From Acidithiobacillus montserratensis (GTDB lineage: Bacteria > Pseudomonadota > Gammaproteobacteria > Acidithiobacillales > Acidithiobacillaceae), in the NCBI RefSeq assembly GCF_018853465.1, contig NZ_JABBOU010000111.1:1-11656 (forward strand): a stretch of 11,656 nt of DNA. Reading direction: 5' to 3'. Below are positions 1 through 7,909 of the stretch, piece by piece. The notes beneath the pieces are model-generated. The model was not told the origin of the DNA. It ran no database searches and saw nothing but the letters and a program-made list of their open reading frames with translations. Each line of letters begins with the position of its first letter. Position 1 is the first letter of the stretch. The translations under genes were made by a program, and so were the position numbers.

Positions 1-281
1 ATGATTACTGCCCACAATACCCATCCCAGCACGGCCATATCCGCCAATAGCGAACCTGACAGAGCTCGCAGCCAGAGTGGCAGGAGTAACAGCAGCAGCA
101 GGCTGAGAGATAATAACAGGATCCAGGGTTTGGGGAGTAAACTGAGGCGTCCCCATTCCTGTCCGGCAAGCAGCGCCAGGACCAGTAAAAAGCCCAGAAA
201 AATCCCGGAAGAAGCCTGAAAAATCAGGATAAAGACCAGCAGAAACAAGAAGGCGGCGGTGATCAGTCGCTGACGGAGCAA
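1..281 (-). CDS. cdsA: Phosphatidate cytidylyltransferase (CDP-diglyceride synthase), N-terminal part
   Basis: CdsA makes CDP-diacylglycerol from phosphatidic acid and CTP in the inner membrane, the branch point for phospholipid synthesis. Only the first 93 codons are present; the gene runs off the left edge, so the catalytic C-terminal signature is not visible. The protein begins MLRQRLITAAF, close to the E. coli CdsA start MLKYRLISAF. It continues with very hydrophobic segments around residues 9-40 and 57-72, with the family-like EWGRLS element between them. The chosen start is TTG at 281-279, preceded by GGAGGG at 290-285 with short spacing. No ATG or GTG fits this N-terminus. The start lies 19 nt inside the end of uppS, so translation is probably coupled to it. 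The uppS-cdsA order is the usual one in proteobacteria, which supports the call. The exact start is less certain than the identity. Confidence 0.88.
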   Translation of the reverse strand, partial: MLRQRLITAAFLFLLVFILIFQASSGIFLGFLLVLALLAGQEWGRLSLLPKPWILLLSLSLLLLLLLPLWLRALSGSLLADMAVLGWVLWAVI

Positions 282-1027
282 TCGCCCTCCAGAACCTGAT
301 CTCCGGTTCGCCCGAAACGTCTCTGCCGCTGGGCAAAAGAATGCAGGGCATGCTCTAGTGAAGCGCGGTCGAAATCCGGCCACAGCGTATCGGTAAAATA
401 AAATTCCGTATAAGCCAGCTGCCAGACCAGAAAATTACTGATCCGCTCTTCTCCACCGGTACGAATCAGTAAATCCGGTTCCGGAATTTCGGCCAGACTC
501 AGATACTTGGCAATATCCTGTTCGCTCAGAGTCTGAGGATCCTGACCATTGGCTAAAATAGCGCCCACTGCGGCTCTGGCGGCCTGGGTAATATCCCAGC
601 GGCCCCCGTAGTTCACTGCCAGGTTGAGCTGCAAGCGGGTATTATTCCGGGTCAACGCTTCCGCCTCTTCCATCAACTGCCGGATATCCCGCTCCAGAGG
701 AACGCGATCGCCGATAATGCGCAAACGCACGCCGTTTTCATGGAGCTTGCGAACTTCACGTTTCAGCAACAGACGAAACAGATTCATAAGTAAACGAACT
801 TCTAGGGCAGGACGCCGCCAGTTTTCCGTACTGAATGCAAACAGAGTCAGATGCGCTATGCCCAGATCGACGCAGGACTGGACCATCTCCCGAACCACCT
901 CGGCCCCGCGCCGATGACCTGCCACCCGGGGCAGATGCTGGCGATAAGCCCAACGTCCGTTCCCATCCATGATCACGGCGACATGACGAGGGGTTGTTGA
1001 AAAATGCGTCATCGGCTGCGCGGACAC
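263..1027 (-). CDS. uppS: Undecaprenyl-diphosphate synthase (cis-prenyltransferase)
   Basis: This cytosolic enzyme adds eight isoprene units from isopentenyl diphosphate to farnesyl diphosphate, giving the C55 lipid carrier precursor for peptidoglycan and other wall polymers. The N-terminal signature HVAVIMDGNGRWA (residues 15-27) carries the catalytic Asp21. The mid-protein NLAVNYGGRWD and the C-terminal PDLLIRTGGEERISNF block are also diagnostic of cis-prenyltransferases. The length, 254 aa, matches the E. coli enzyme (253 aa). An open frame extends upstream to 1090, but that stretch overlaps frr and is rich in Trp and Arg, unlike the family. GTG at 1027 has GGAGGT at 1041-1036 with 8-nt spacing, so I chose it over ATG 1012, which lacks a ribosome binding site. 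Only 4 nt separate it from the frr stop, and its 3' end overlaps cdsA. Confidence 0.96.
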   Translation of the reverse strand: MSAQPMTHFSTTPRHVAVIMDGNGRWAYRQHLPRVAGHRRGAEVVREMVQSCVDLGIAHLTLFAFSTENWRRPALEVRLLMNLFRLLLKREVRKLHENGVRLRIIGDRVPLERDIRQLMEEAEALTRNNTRLQLNLAVNYGGRWDITQAARAAVGAILANGQDPQTLSEQDIAKYLSLAEIPEPDLLIRTGGEERISNFLVWQLAYTEFYFTDTLWPDFDRASLEHALHSFAQRQRRFGRTGDQVLEGDCSVSD

Positions 1028-1031
1028 CGAT

Positions 1032-2314
<1,283 letters not shown>

Positions 2315-3193
2315 TCAGGACCCCCGGACTTGCGCCATGACTTCACTGGCGAAATCGGCTGTCGGCGCCTTTTCTATGCCCTCACCCACCTCGAAACGGA
2401 TGAATTCAGCCACTTCCACCCCGGGAAAGGCTTTGACCAGTTGCCCCACGGTTTTGTCCGGATCTTTCACAAAAGCCTGTCCAGTCAGCGCTATTTCATT
2501 CACCAGCTTGTTCAGCCGTCCCGATATCATTTTTTCGATAATATCGGCAGGCTTGCCACTTTCCGCCGCCTGGGCAACGAGAATATCTTTTTCCCGGGCC
2601 AGACGCTCGGGTGAAACCTGATCAGGGCGGACGACTTCAGGGCGCGCCGCCGCCACATGCATGGCCACATCCTTACCCAGCTCATCGGTTGCCGCCTGCC
2701 CTTCGAGGGCTACCAACACGCCGATGCGGCTGCCATGCACATAAGCGCCGACCACACCTTCCTTGACCTGCAGATGCTGCAAGCGGCGCACGCTGATATT
2801 TTCACCCAGCTTGCTGACCAGGGTTTTGCGCCGCTCTTCAATACTGGAATCCGCCAGGAGCGCATCCACATCTTTCAGGCCCTGCTTGAGCGCCTGCTCG
2901 GCGCAATCCCGGGCCAGACCCAGAAAATCATCATTTTTGGCCACGAAGTCGGTCTCGCAGTTAACCTCCAGGACGATCCCCTGCTTCTGATCCGCACCCA
3001 GGGCCGTCACGATAACGCCCTCGGCCGCCACCCGGCTGGCCTTCTTGTCGGCCTTGGCCAGACCACGGGTACGCAGCAAATCGATGGCGGCTTCCATATC
3101 GCCATCGGCTTCGGTCAAAACGGTTTTACATTCCATCATGCCGGCGCCGGTGCGCTCACGCAGTTCTTTTACCTGTTGTGCACTAATAGCCAT
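2315..3193 (-). CDS. tsf: Translation elongation factor Ts
   Basis: EF-Ts is the guanine nucleotide exchange factor that recycles EF-Tu-GDP to the GTP form in the cytosol. The N-terminal UBA-like domain shows VKELRERTGAGMMECK (residues 8-23). The exchange motif TDFVA is at residues 81-85, the same numbering as the TDFV residues of E. coli EF-Ts that contact EF-Tu. The coiled-coil and C-terminal parts follow, with SGKPADIIEKMISGRLNK and GQAFVKDPDKTVGQL. The length is 292 aa (E. coli 283). The frame could extend two codons to GTG 3199, but that codon overlaps the AAGGAG site at 3204-3199, so ATG 3193 with 5-nt spacing is the start. It lies 30 nt after rpsB and abuts pyrH. Confidence 0.97.
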   Translation of the reverse strand: MAISAQQVKELRERTGAGMMECKTVLTEADGDMEAAIDLLRTRGLAKADKKASRVAAEGVIVTALGADQKQGIVLEVNCETDFVAKNDDFLGLARDCAEQALKQGLKDVDALLADSSIEERRKTLVSKLGENISVRRLQHLQVKEGVVGAYVHGSRIGVLVALEGQAATDELGKDVAMHVAAARPEVVRPDQVSPERLAREKDILVAQAAESGKPADIIEKMISGRLNKLVNEIALTGQAFVKDPDKTVGQLVKAFPGVEVAEFIRFEVGEGIEKAPTADFASEVMAQVRGS

Positions 3194-3223
3194 GATCACT
3201 CCTTAGCTGATGTGGTGAAAGCG

Positions 3224-3976
3224 TCAGTCGGCATCAATTTCAATGGTTTCTTCATCCACTTCGACAAACTCATCGAGCAGATCGGATTCACTTCCCTGGC
3301 GACCGGCAAGAATGGCATCAGCCACCAGTGCAGCATACAGACGAATAGCCCGGGTGGCGTCATCATTACCCGGAATCGGATAATCAATCAGCAGGGGATC
3401 ACAATTACTATCTACTACCCCGATCACTGGAATGCCAAGCTTGCGCGCTTCCAGCACGGCAATATTTTCATGACCCACATCAATCACAAAAATCGCATCG
3501 GGCAGGCCGTTCATTTCCTTGATACCGCCGAGGCTGCGCTCCAGTTTTTCCCGTTCACGGGACAGGGTCAAACCTTCTTTTTTGGTCAGCTTGTCCATGG
3601 TGCCATCGGCTGACATCTGATCCAGTTCGTCGAGACGACGAATGGACTGGCGGATGGTTTTGAAGTTGGTCAAGGTACCGCCGAGCCAGCGTTGATTCAC
3701 GAAAAACGCGCCACAACGACGGGCTTCCTGCTCCACCGCCTCACGGGCCTGGCGCTTGGTACCCACAAACAGAACCCGGCCATGTTTGCGCGACACCTGC
3801 TCGACAAAAGCCAGCGCGCTCCGGAGCATGGGCAGGGTATGTTCAAGATTGATAATGTGAATGCGATTCCTCTCACCAAAAAGGTAAGGGGCCATTTTGG
3901 GATGCCAGTAACGGGCCTGATGACCAAAGTGTACGCCGGCTTCCAGCAGGGCGCGCATGCTTACATTGCTGCTCAT
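3224..3976 (-). CDS. rpsB: 30S ribosomal protein S2
   Basis: S2 binds late in 30S assembly near the S1 docking site. The protein starts [20 protein letters not shown], then shows [55 protein letters not shown], and [15 protein letters not shown], which together define bacterial S2. At 250 aa it is slightly longer than E. coli S2 (241), with a strongly acidic tail ending [10 protein letters not shown]. The ATG at 3976 is chosen because GGAG at 3988-3985 stands 8 nt upstream. The frame continues to 4015, but those 13 residues are not family-like. It heads the tsf-pyrH-frr-uppS-cdsA run and follows a likely promoter and leader. In E. coli, S2 represses its own operon through that leader; whether it does so here is inference. 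Confidence 0.97.
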   Translation of the reverse strand: MSSNVSMRALLEAGVHFGHQARYWHPKMAPYLFGERNRIHIINLEHTLPMLRSALAFVEQVSRKHGRVLFVGTKRQAREAVEQEARRCGAFFVNQRWLGGTLTNFKTIRQSIRRLDELDQMSADGTMDKLTKKEGLTLSREREKLERSLGGIKEMNGLPDAIFVIDVGHENIAVLEARKLGIPVIGVVDSNCDPLLIDYPIPGNDDATRAIRLYAALVADAILAGRQGSESDLLDEFVEVDEETIEIDAD

Positions 3977-4095
3977 AAATGTTTCTCCAATTTTCATAGG
4001 GTTAAGATCCACCACGCCACCGGAAATCCCATCCTTGCGGACACCCGGAAATTTCCTCAGGGGACGTGTGCGTATTTGGGCAAAGCCCAGCGGGT
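3977..4095 (-). promoter_or_regulatory. Possible structured 5' leader of rpsB
   Basis: About 120 nt lie between the candidate promoter and the rpsB start. They contain a compact hairpin, TGGGC-TTT-GCCCA, at 4089-4077 and a self-complementary GGAAATTTCC at 4056-4047. Gammaproteobacterial rpsB leaders are known to mediate S2 autoregulation. I have not matched the conserved elements of that leader here, so function is inferred only from position and visible pairing. Confidence 0.35.
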
Positions 4096-4123
4096 TTTAT
4101 CATGATTCGGCCCTTCCGGGCAA
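4096..4123 (-). promoter_or_regulatory. Candidate sigma-70-type promoter for rpsB-tsf-pyrH-frr-uppS-cdsA
   Basis: TTGCCC at 4123-4118 (4 of 6 to TTGACA) and GATAAA at 4101-4096 (4 of 6 to TATAAT) are separated by 16 nt, in the gap between dedA and rpsB. Position is right and similarity moderate. Transcription could also enter from the dedA side. Confidence 0.4.
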
Positions 4124-4154
4124 GCGCAGACCAAGCGGTGTTCAGCGCCAGACG

Positions 4155-4184
4155 AAAAAATCAGGTGGCCTTGCGCCGGTGCCA
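4155..4184 (-). terminator. Weak intrinsic terminator candidate at the dedA 3' end
   Basis: Six T residues (4160-4155) directly follow the dedA stop codon. The last dedA codons can form an imperfect stem of TGGC (4184-4181) plus CC with GGCCA (4170-4166) around a GC-rich loop. The stem is short, has a bulge and sits 5 nt before the T run, so efficiency is doubtful. Read-through into rpsB is possible. Confidence 0.3.
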
Positions 4185-4748
4185 GAGCCAGTAGAACAAA
4201 GCGCCCATCAAAAGCAGCAGCAATAAAATGATCTGCACATAACGCACGCCAGTGAGCAGACTTTGCAAAGAAGCCCCGAGCAGATAACCGATGCCGGCAA
4301 TCGCCGCCGCCCACACCGCTGCTGCCAGAGGATTCATCAACAGATAGCGTCGGGGTGGATAATGATGCACGCCCAGGAGAATCGGTGTAATGGTGCGGGT
4401 TCCATAAATAAAGCGAAACAACAGTGTCACCCAATCACCAAAGCGACGAATAAGCCCCTCGGCCCGGACCACATGACGCTTGAGAAAATGCGGCAACCAA
4501 GCGATCAGACCTTGGCCATAGCGGGCACCTAACTGATACAACACCTGATCATTGATGGTACTCCCCAACCAGGAAACCAGGATCACCATCCCCAGGTCGA
4601 GCACTCCGGCATGGGCGAGAGCCCCGGCAATAATGACAACCGCCTCACCTTCCAGCAAAGTTCCAACAAAAAGAATCCAGTAACCATACTGGCGAAGAAA
4701 TTCCTTGATAACAGCCAGGGTAAGGGGTGGGAGATGCAACCAGTGCAA
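4161..4748 (-). CDS. DedA-family (SNARE-associated/VTT domain) inner membrane protein
   Basis: DedA proteins are polytopic inner membrane proteins. Some members move undecaprenyl phosphate or other lipids across the membrane, and others matter for membrane potential and antimicrobial resistance; the exact substrate here cannot be read. Family marks are the acidic LLEGEAVVIIAG (residues 31-42), the re-entrant-loop-like STINDQVLYQLGARYG (63-78), and RFIYGTRTITPILLG (112-126) with the conserved arginines. The last membrane span, around residues 168-188, ends in WHRRKAT. At 195 aa it is a normal DedA size. The start is uncertain: TTG 4748 lacks a good ribosome binding site, and the frame stays open back to the ppx stop codon (see findings). 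It follows ppx by about 30 nt, so it is probably cotranscribed with the Pho genes. A run of T follows the stop. Confidence 0.88.
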   Translation of the reverse strand: MHWLHLPPLTLAVIKEFLRQYGYWILFVGTLLEGEAVVIIAGALAHAGVLDLGMVILVSWLGSTINDQVLYQLGARYGQGLIAWLPHFLKRHVVRAEGLIRRFGDWVTLLFRFIYGTRTITPILLGVHHYPPRRYLLMNPLAAAVWAAAIAGIGYLLGASLQSLLTGVRYVQIILLLLLLMGALFYWLWHRRKAT

Positions 4749-4781
4749 CAGCGGATTCAGAAATTCGATGAGAGCACCCTC

Positions 4782-6293
4782 TTACCAGTGCAGATGGAAA
4801 TCAGGAGCTATATTTTCCTGTTCCTGTTCCAGATCGGCCAATAGCAGGGGCATCGAGCGCGCGACCTGAGCAGGCAGGACAAAACGCAAATCCTTGCCCG
4901 ATATCTGCACGCTCAGGTCGCTACAAGATAGCTGTGCATCCCGTTGAAAGAGGATAGCCAGCCGCAGCAACACCGCCAGACGCTGCGCCGTCTGCACATC
5001 TTCACTGACGATGCCCAATGTCGCAAAAAAGGGCTGCTGGGGTAAACGCTTGCGTTGCACGCGCAGCAAGGCCGCGACCACGCCCTGTTCGCGACGGGAA
5101 AATCCGGCGAGATCCGCATTTCGCCAGATATATTCTCCGTGTTTGTGAAAGCCGGAGTGGGCTATATCCAACCCGATATCGTGGGTCAGAGCGGCCCACT
5201 GCAACCACTGCTGATTGGCGCCATCCAAAGACCAGCTTTCCCGGGCCGCAGCAAAAAAATGCTCGGCCCAGGCCAGGACCCCGCGATTGCGCAGCACCTG
5301 ACTATGAAAGCGCTCCTGAAGACTGACAATACTCAGTTCACGGGTGTCTTCCTGGTGAATCCGACCCAGCAGGTCATAAATGGCCCCCTCGCGCAGGGCG
5401 CCTTCGGAAAAGCGCATTTCCTGAATATTCAAGGCTTCGAACAAGCCATACAGGATCATGAAACCGCCCGCAAACACCGGGGCGCGATCGGCCTTGAGAC
5501 CTTTCAGCCGGGTCAGAGCCCGCACCGAGCCCAGTTGCAGAAGTTGCTGGCGCAACCAGTGCATACCATCCCGGGTAATCCGGGTGCCCTGACCATTTTC
5601 CGACAGAACTCTGGCGATAGCCTTGACGGTTCCCGAAGAACCCACAGCCTGATCCCAGCCATGACCGGTAAATTCTTCAAGCATGGGATCCACGGCCATC
5701 CGCACCCGTTTTTCCAGACGCTCACAAGCCACCGCCGTAATCAGATCATCGGGGAAATAAGCGCGACTGGAAGCCACACAACCAAAATGCAGGCTCTCGC
5801 GATGGTGGGGGATGAAACCTTGCCCGGCAATCAGCTCCGTACTGCCGCCGCCAATATCAATGACCAGACGCCGTTCATTGGCATCCACCGCCAGACTGTG
5901 GGATACCCCCAGATAAACCAGCCGGGCTTCTTCACGCCCGGCCACAATTTCTAGAGGAAAACCCAGGGTGTTTTCAATGGCCTGGACAAAGCCTTCGGCG
6001 GCACTGGCTTGGCGCAGGGTGTTGGTACCGATGACCCGCACCCGCTCTGGACGAATACCCCGCAAACGCTGACCAAAGCGCGCCAGACAATCTATGGCCC
6101 GTTTTTCCACCAGGGGATCCAGGGTACCATCCTCCCGCAACCCCTCGGCCAGACGCACCCCTTCCCGCAGACGATCGAGCAGCCGGATTTCTGAACCCAG
6201 TTCTTCGGCCACCACCATATGAAAGGAATTGGAACCCAGATCCACTGCTGCTAAATAATGTTCCAGAACTGCAGTGGTTTCGGGTTCAGTCAT
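4782..6293 (-). CDS. ppx: Exopolyphosphatase (Ppx/GppA family)
   Basis: Ppx removes terminal phosphates from inorganic polyphosphate; the related GppA hydrolyses pppGpp, and the two are hard to separate by eye. The N-terminal actin-like phosphatase domain has AAVDLGSNSFHMVVAE (residues 15-30, phosphate loop), IGTNTLRQA, VAGREEARLVYLGV with the catalytic-type glutamate, VIDIGGGSTELI and VGSSGTVKAIA. The C-terminal half has an HD-like helical domain, seen as LTHDIGLDIAHSGFHKHGEYI. At 503 aa it is close to E. coli PPX (513). ATG 6293 follows the phoU stop by 2 nt, with GGGAAAA just upstream. Position in a Pho-box-driven unit with pstB and phoU favours the polyphosphate role over GppA. The protein is soluble or peripheral; no signal peptide or membrane span is seen. 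Confidence 0.93.
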   Translation of the reverse strand: MTEPETTAVLEHYLAAVDLGSNSFHMVVAEELGSEIRLLDRLREGVRLAEGLREDGTLDPLVEKRAIDCLARFGQRLRGIRPERVRVIGTNTLRQASAAEGFVQAIENTLGFPLEIVAGREEARLVYLGVSHSLAVDANERRLVIDIGGGSTELIAGQGFIPHHRESLHFGCVASSRAYFPDDLITAVACERLEKRVRMAVDPMLEEFTGHGWDQAVGSSGTVKAIARVLSENGQGTRITRDGMHWLRQQLLQLGSVRALTRLKGLKADRAPVFAGGFMILYGLFEALNIQEMRFSEGALREGAIYDLLGRIHQEDTRELSIVSLQERFHSQVLRNRGVLAWAEHFFAAARESWSLDGANQQWLQWAALTHDIGLDIAHSGFHKHGEYIWRNADLAGFSRREQGVVAALLRVQRKRLPQQPFFATLGIVSEDVQTAQRLAVLLRLAILFQRDAQLSCSDLSVQISGKDLRFVLPAQVARSMPLLLADLEQEQENIAPDFHLHW

Positions 6294-6295
6294 GA

Positions 6296-7009
6296 TTATT
6301 TTCCCTGGATGCTTTGCTCTACCTGTTCCAGAGGAAGATGCCGGACATTCTTGCCCTTGGCAAGATAAATCACATATTCACAAATGTTGCGGGCATGATC
6401 GCCGATTCGCTCAATGGCCTTGGCAATAAACAGGGCGTCAATGGCCGGGGTGATGGTCCGGGGATCTTCCATCATATAGGTAATCAGACGGCGCAGCGCC
6501 GAGCGATACTCCTGATTGAGCACCTCATCGCCCTTGGCAACAGCGATGGCCTGCTCGGCATCAGCCCGGGCCAGAGCATCCATGGCCCGGCGCAACATAT
6601 TCAGGGCATAGTCGGCCATGACCCCGACATCGCGCATGAAGGCCGGATTGGCATTGCGGGTGCCATGCCCCATCGCCAGAACCATATCGGCAATTTTACC
6701 GGCCTTGTCACCCATCCGCTCAAGATCGGCGATGCTTTTGATGAGGGTCATCACCAGGCGCAAATCCGATGCGGCCGGCTGACGCATGGCGAGGATATTG
6801 ATGCATTCTTCCTCAATCCGCACCTCATACCCATTGACTTCATGATCTCTGGCGACGACCTCCCGGGCCAGTTCGTTATCCCCGGTCTGCAAGGCACGAA
6901 TGGCATTGCTGATCTGCTCTTCGACGATTCCTCCCATCGCCAGAACCAGTTCATGCACCTCATTCAAATCATCGTTGAAACGTTGGGAAATATGCTGATC
7001 TTTGTCCAT
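6296..7009 (-). CDS. phoU: Phosphate signalling protein PhoU
   Basis: PhoU links the Pst transporter to the PhoR kinase and is needed to keep the Pho response off when phosphate is plentiful. The 237-aa helical protein (E. coli 241) has two repeats of the PhoU three-helix domain. The metal-binding type motifs appear as IADLERMGDKAGKIA in the first half and AKAIERIGDHARNICEYVIY in the second. The N-terminus, ISQRFNDDLNEVHELVLAMGG, is typical. ATG 7009 has a strong GGAGGG at 7022-7017 with 7-nt spacing, immediately after the pstB stop, so the two genes are cotranscribed. It is followed at 2 nt by ppx. PhoU normally acts with PstB and PhoR, both of which are next door. Confidence 0.97.
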   Translation of the reverse strand: MDKDQHISQRFNDDLNEVHELVLAMGGIVEEQISNAIRALQTGDNELAREVVARDHEVNGYEVRIEEECINILAMRQPAASDLRLVMTLIKSIADLERMGDKAGKIADMVLAMGHGTRNANPAFMRDVGVMADYALNMLRRAMDALARADAEQAIAVAKGDEVLNQEYRSALRRLITYMMEDPRTITPAIDALFIAKAIERIGDHARNICEYVIYLAKGKNVRHLPLEQVEQSIQGK

Positions 7010-7022
7010 GTTTCAGCCCTCC

Positions 7023-7790
7023 TTAACCATAACGACCGGTGATGTAATCTTCTGTCTGCTTTTTGGCAGGATTGGTAAATATTTGATTGGTCATCCCAAA
7101 CTCTACCATCTCGCCCAAGTACATAAAAGCGGTGTAATCAGATACCCGGGCTGCCTGCTGCATGTTGTGGGTCACAATCAGAATGGTGAACTGGTTGCGC
7201 AGTTCACTGACCAGTTCCTCAATTTTCAGGGTGGCAATAGGATCAAGTGCGGAGGTAGGTTCGTCCAGTAAAATCACTTCCGGCTTGACCGCAACAGCCC
7301 GGGCGATACACAGACGTTGTTGCTGCCCTCCGGAAAGACCCAGGCCACTGGTTTTGAGCTTGTCTTTGACCTCATCCCAGAGCGCCGCCTGACGCAGGGC
7401 CTCTTCCACCCGTTCATCCATTTCCACTTTGCGGAGTTTTTCGTACAGCTTAATACCAAAGGCAATATTGTCGTAAATGGACATGGGGAAAGGCGTCGGT
7501 TTCTGGAAGACCATACCGATTTTGGCCCGCAGCATATTGACATCCATACTCGGAGACAGAATGTTTTCGCCATCCAGCAGAACCTCCCCTGTAGCACGTT
7601 GTCCGGGGTACAGGGAATACATGCGATTAAATACCCGCAGCAAGGTGGACTTGCCGCAGCCTGAAGGACCGATAAAAGCGGTGACCTGCTTCTCGGGCAT
7701 TTCCAGATTGATATCCTTTAGGGATTTATTGCTGCCATAAAAAAAATCCAGATGACGTACCGAAAGCTTGGTATTATGGGTTTCCGACAT
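7023..7790 (-). CDS. pstB: Phosphate ABC transporter ATP-binding protein PstB
   Basis: PstB is the ATPase of the high-affinity PstSCAB phosphate importer, acting on the cytoplasmic face of the inner membrane. All ABC motifs are visible: Walker [10 protein letters not shown] (residues 41-49), Q-loop Gln96 in [16 protein letters not shown], signature LSGGQQQR (152-159), Walker B VILLDE (172-177) followed by PTSALDP, and the switch His208 in THN. The [12 protein letters not shown] stretch is specific to PstB. The length is 255 aa against 257 in E. coli. The frame extends to ATG 7823, but ATG 7790 has AGGAG at 7804-7800 with 9-nt spacing and gives the usual N-terminus. A Pho box and -10 element stand about 90 nt upstream. 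The partner genes pstS, pstC and pstA are not in this window. Confidence 0.97.
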   Translation of the reverse strand: MSETHNTKLSVRHLDFFYGSNKSLKDINLEMPEKQVTAFIGPSGCGKSTLLRVFNRMYSLYPGQRATGEVLLDGENILSPSMDVNMLRAKIGMVFQKPTPFPMSIYDNIAFGIKLYEKLRKVEMDERVEEALRQAALWDEVKDKLKTSGLGLSGGQQQRLCIARAVAVKPEVILLDEPTSALDPIATLKIEELVSELRNQFTILIVTHNMQQAARVSDYTAFMYLGEMVEFGMTNQIFTNPAKKQTEDYITGRYG

Positions 7791-7875
7791 CAAAGCGGGC
7801 TCCTGTTTTTCAAGAGAAAACATCCTGAGACAATAAGATTAACACAGCACAGATCATCCTGAGCCTGACGCACGT

Positions 7876-7909
7876 ACCATAGCAAGGTTTTATGACGGTT
7901 TTATGACAG
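7876..7909 (-). promoter_or_regulatory. Pho box and PhoB-dependent promoter of pstB-phoU-ppx
   Basis: CTGTCATAAAACCGTCAT at 7909-7892 matches 17 of 18 positions of the E. coli Pho box consensus. It is built of two 11-nt direct repeats (7909-7899 and 7898-7888) differing at one base. TATGGT, a 4-of-6 match to the -10 hexamer, lies at 7881-7876, exactly 10 nt after the box, and no good -35 hexamer is present: this is the usual layout of PhoB-activated promoters. The box overlaps the last phoR codons and its TAA stop (7892-7890). Expected transcripts start near 7870 and leave about 80 nt of leader before pstB. Confidence 0.88.

Noticed and set aside
2657..3613. Long plus-strand open frame of 318 codons
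   Set aside because: It lies antisense across tsf and rpsB, two unmistakable genes, and its translation is rich in His, Gln and Ile without any recognisable domain. It is a mirror of the codon bias on the other strand.
5055..5954. Plus-strand open frame of 299 codons
   Set aside because: It is fully antisense to ppx, low in family-like features and has no convincing ribosome binding site, so it is a shadow frame.
6314..7042. Plus-strand open frame of 242 codons
   Set aside because: It mirrors phoU almost exactly and has no domain or regulatory signal of its own.
7791..7823. Upstream ATG 7823 as the pstB start
   Set aside because: ATG 7823 has no properly spaced ribosome binding site, whereas ATG 7790 does and gives the normal PstB length.
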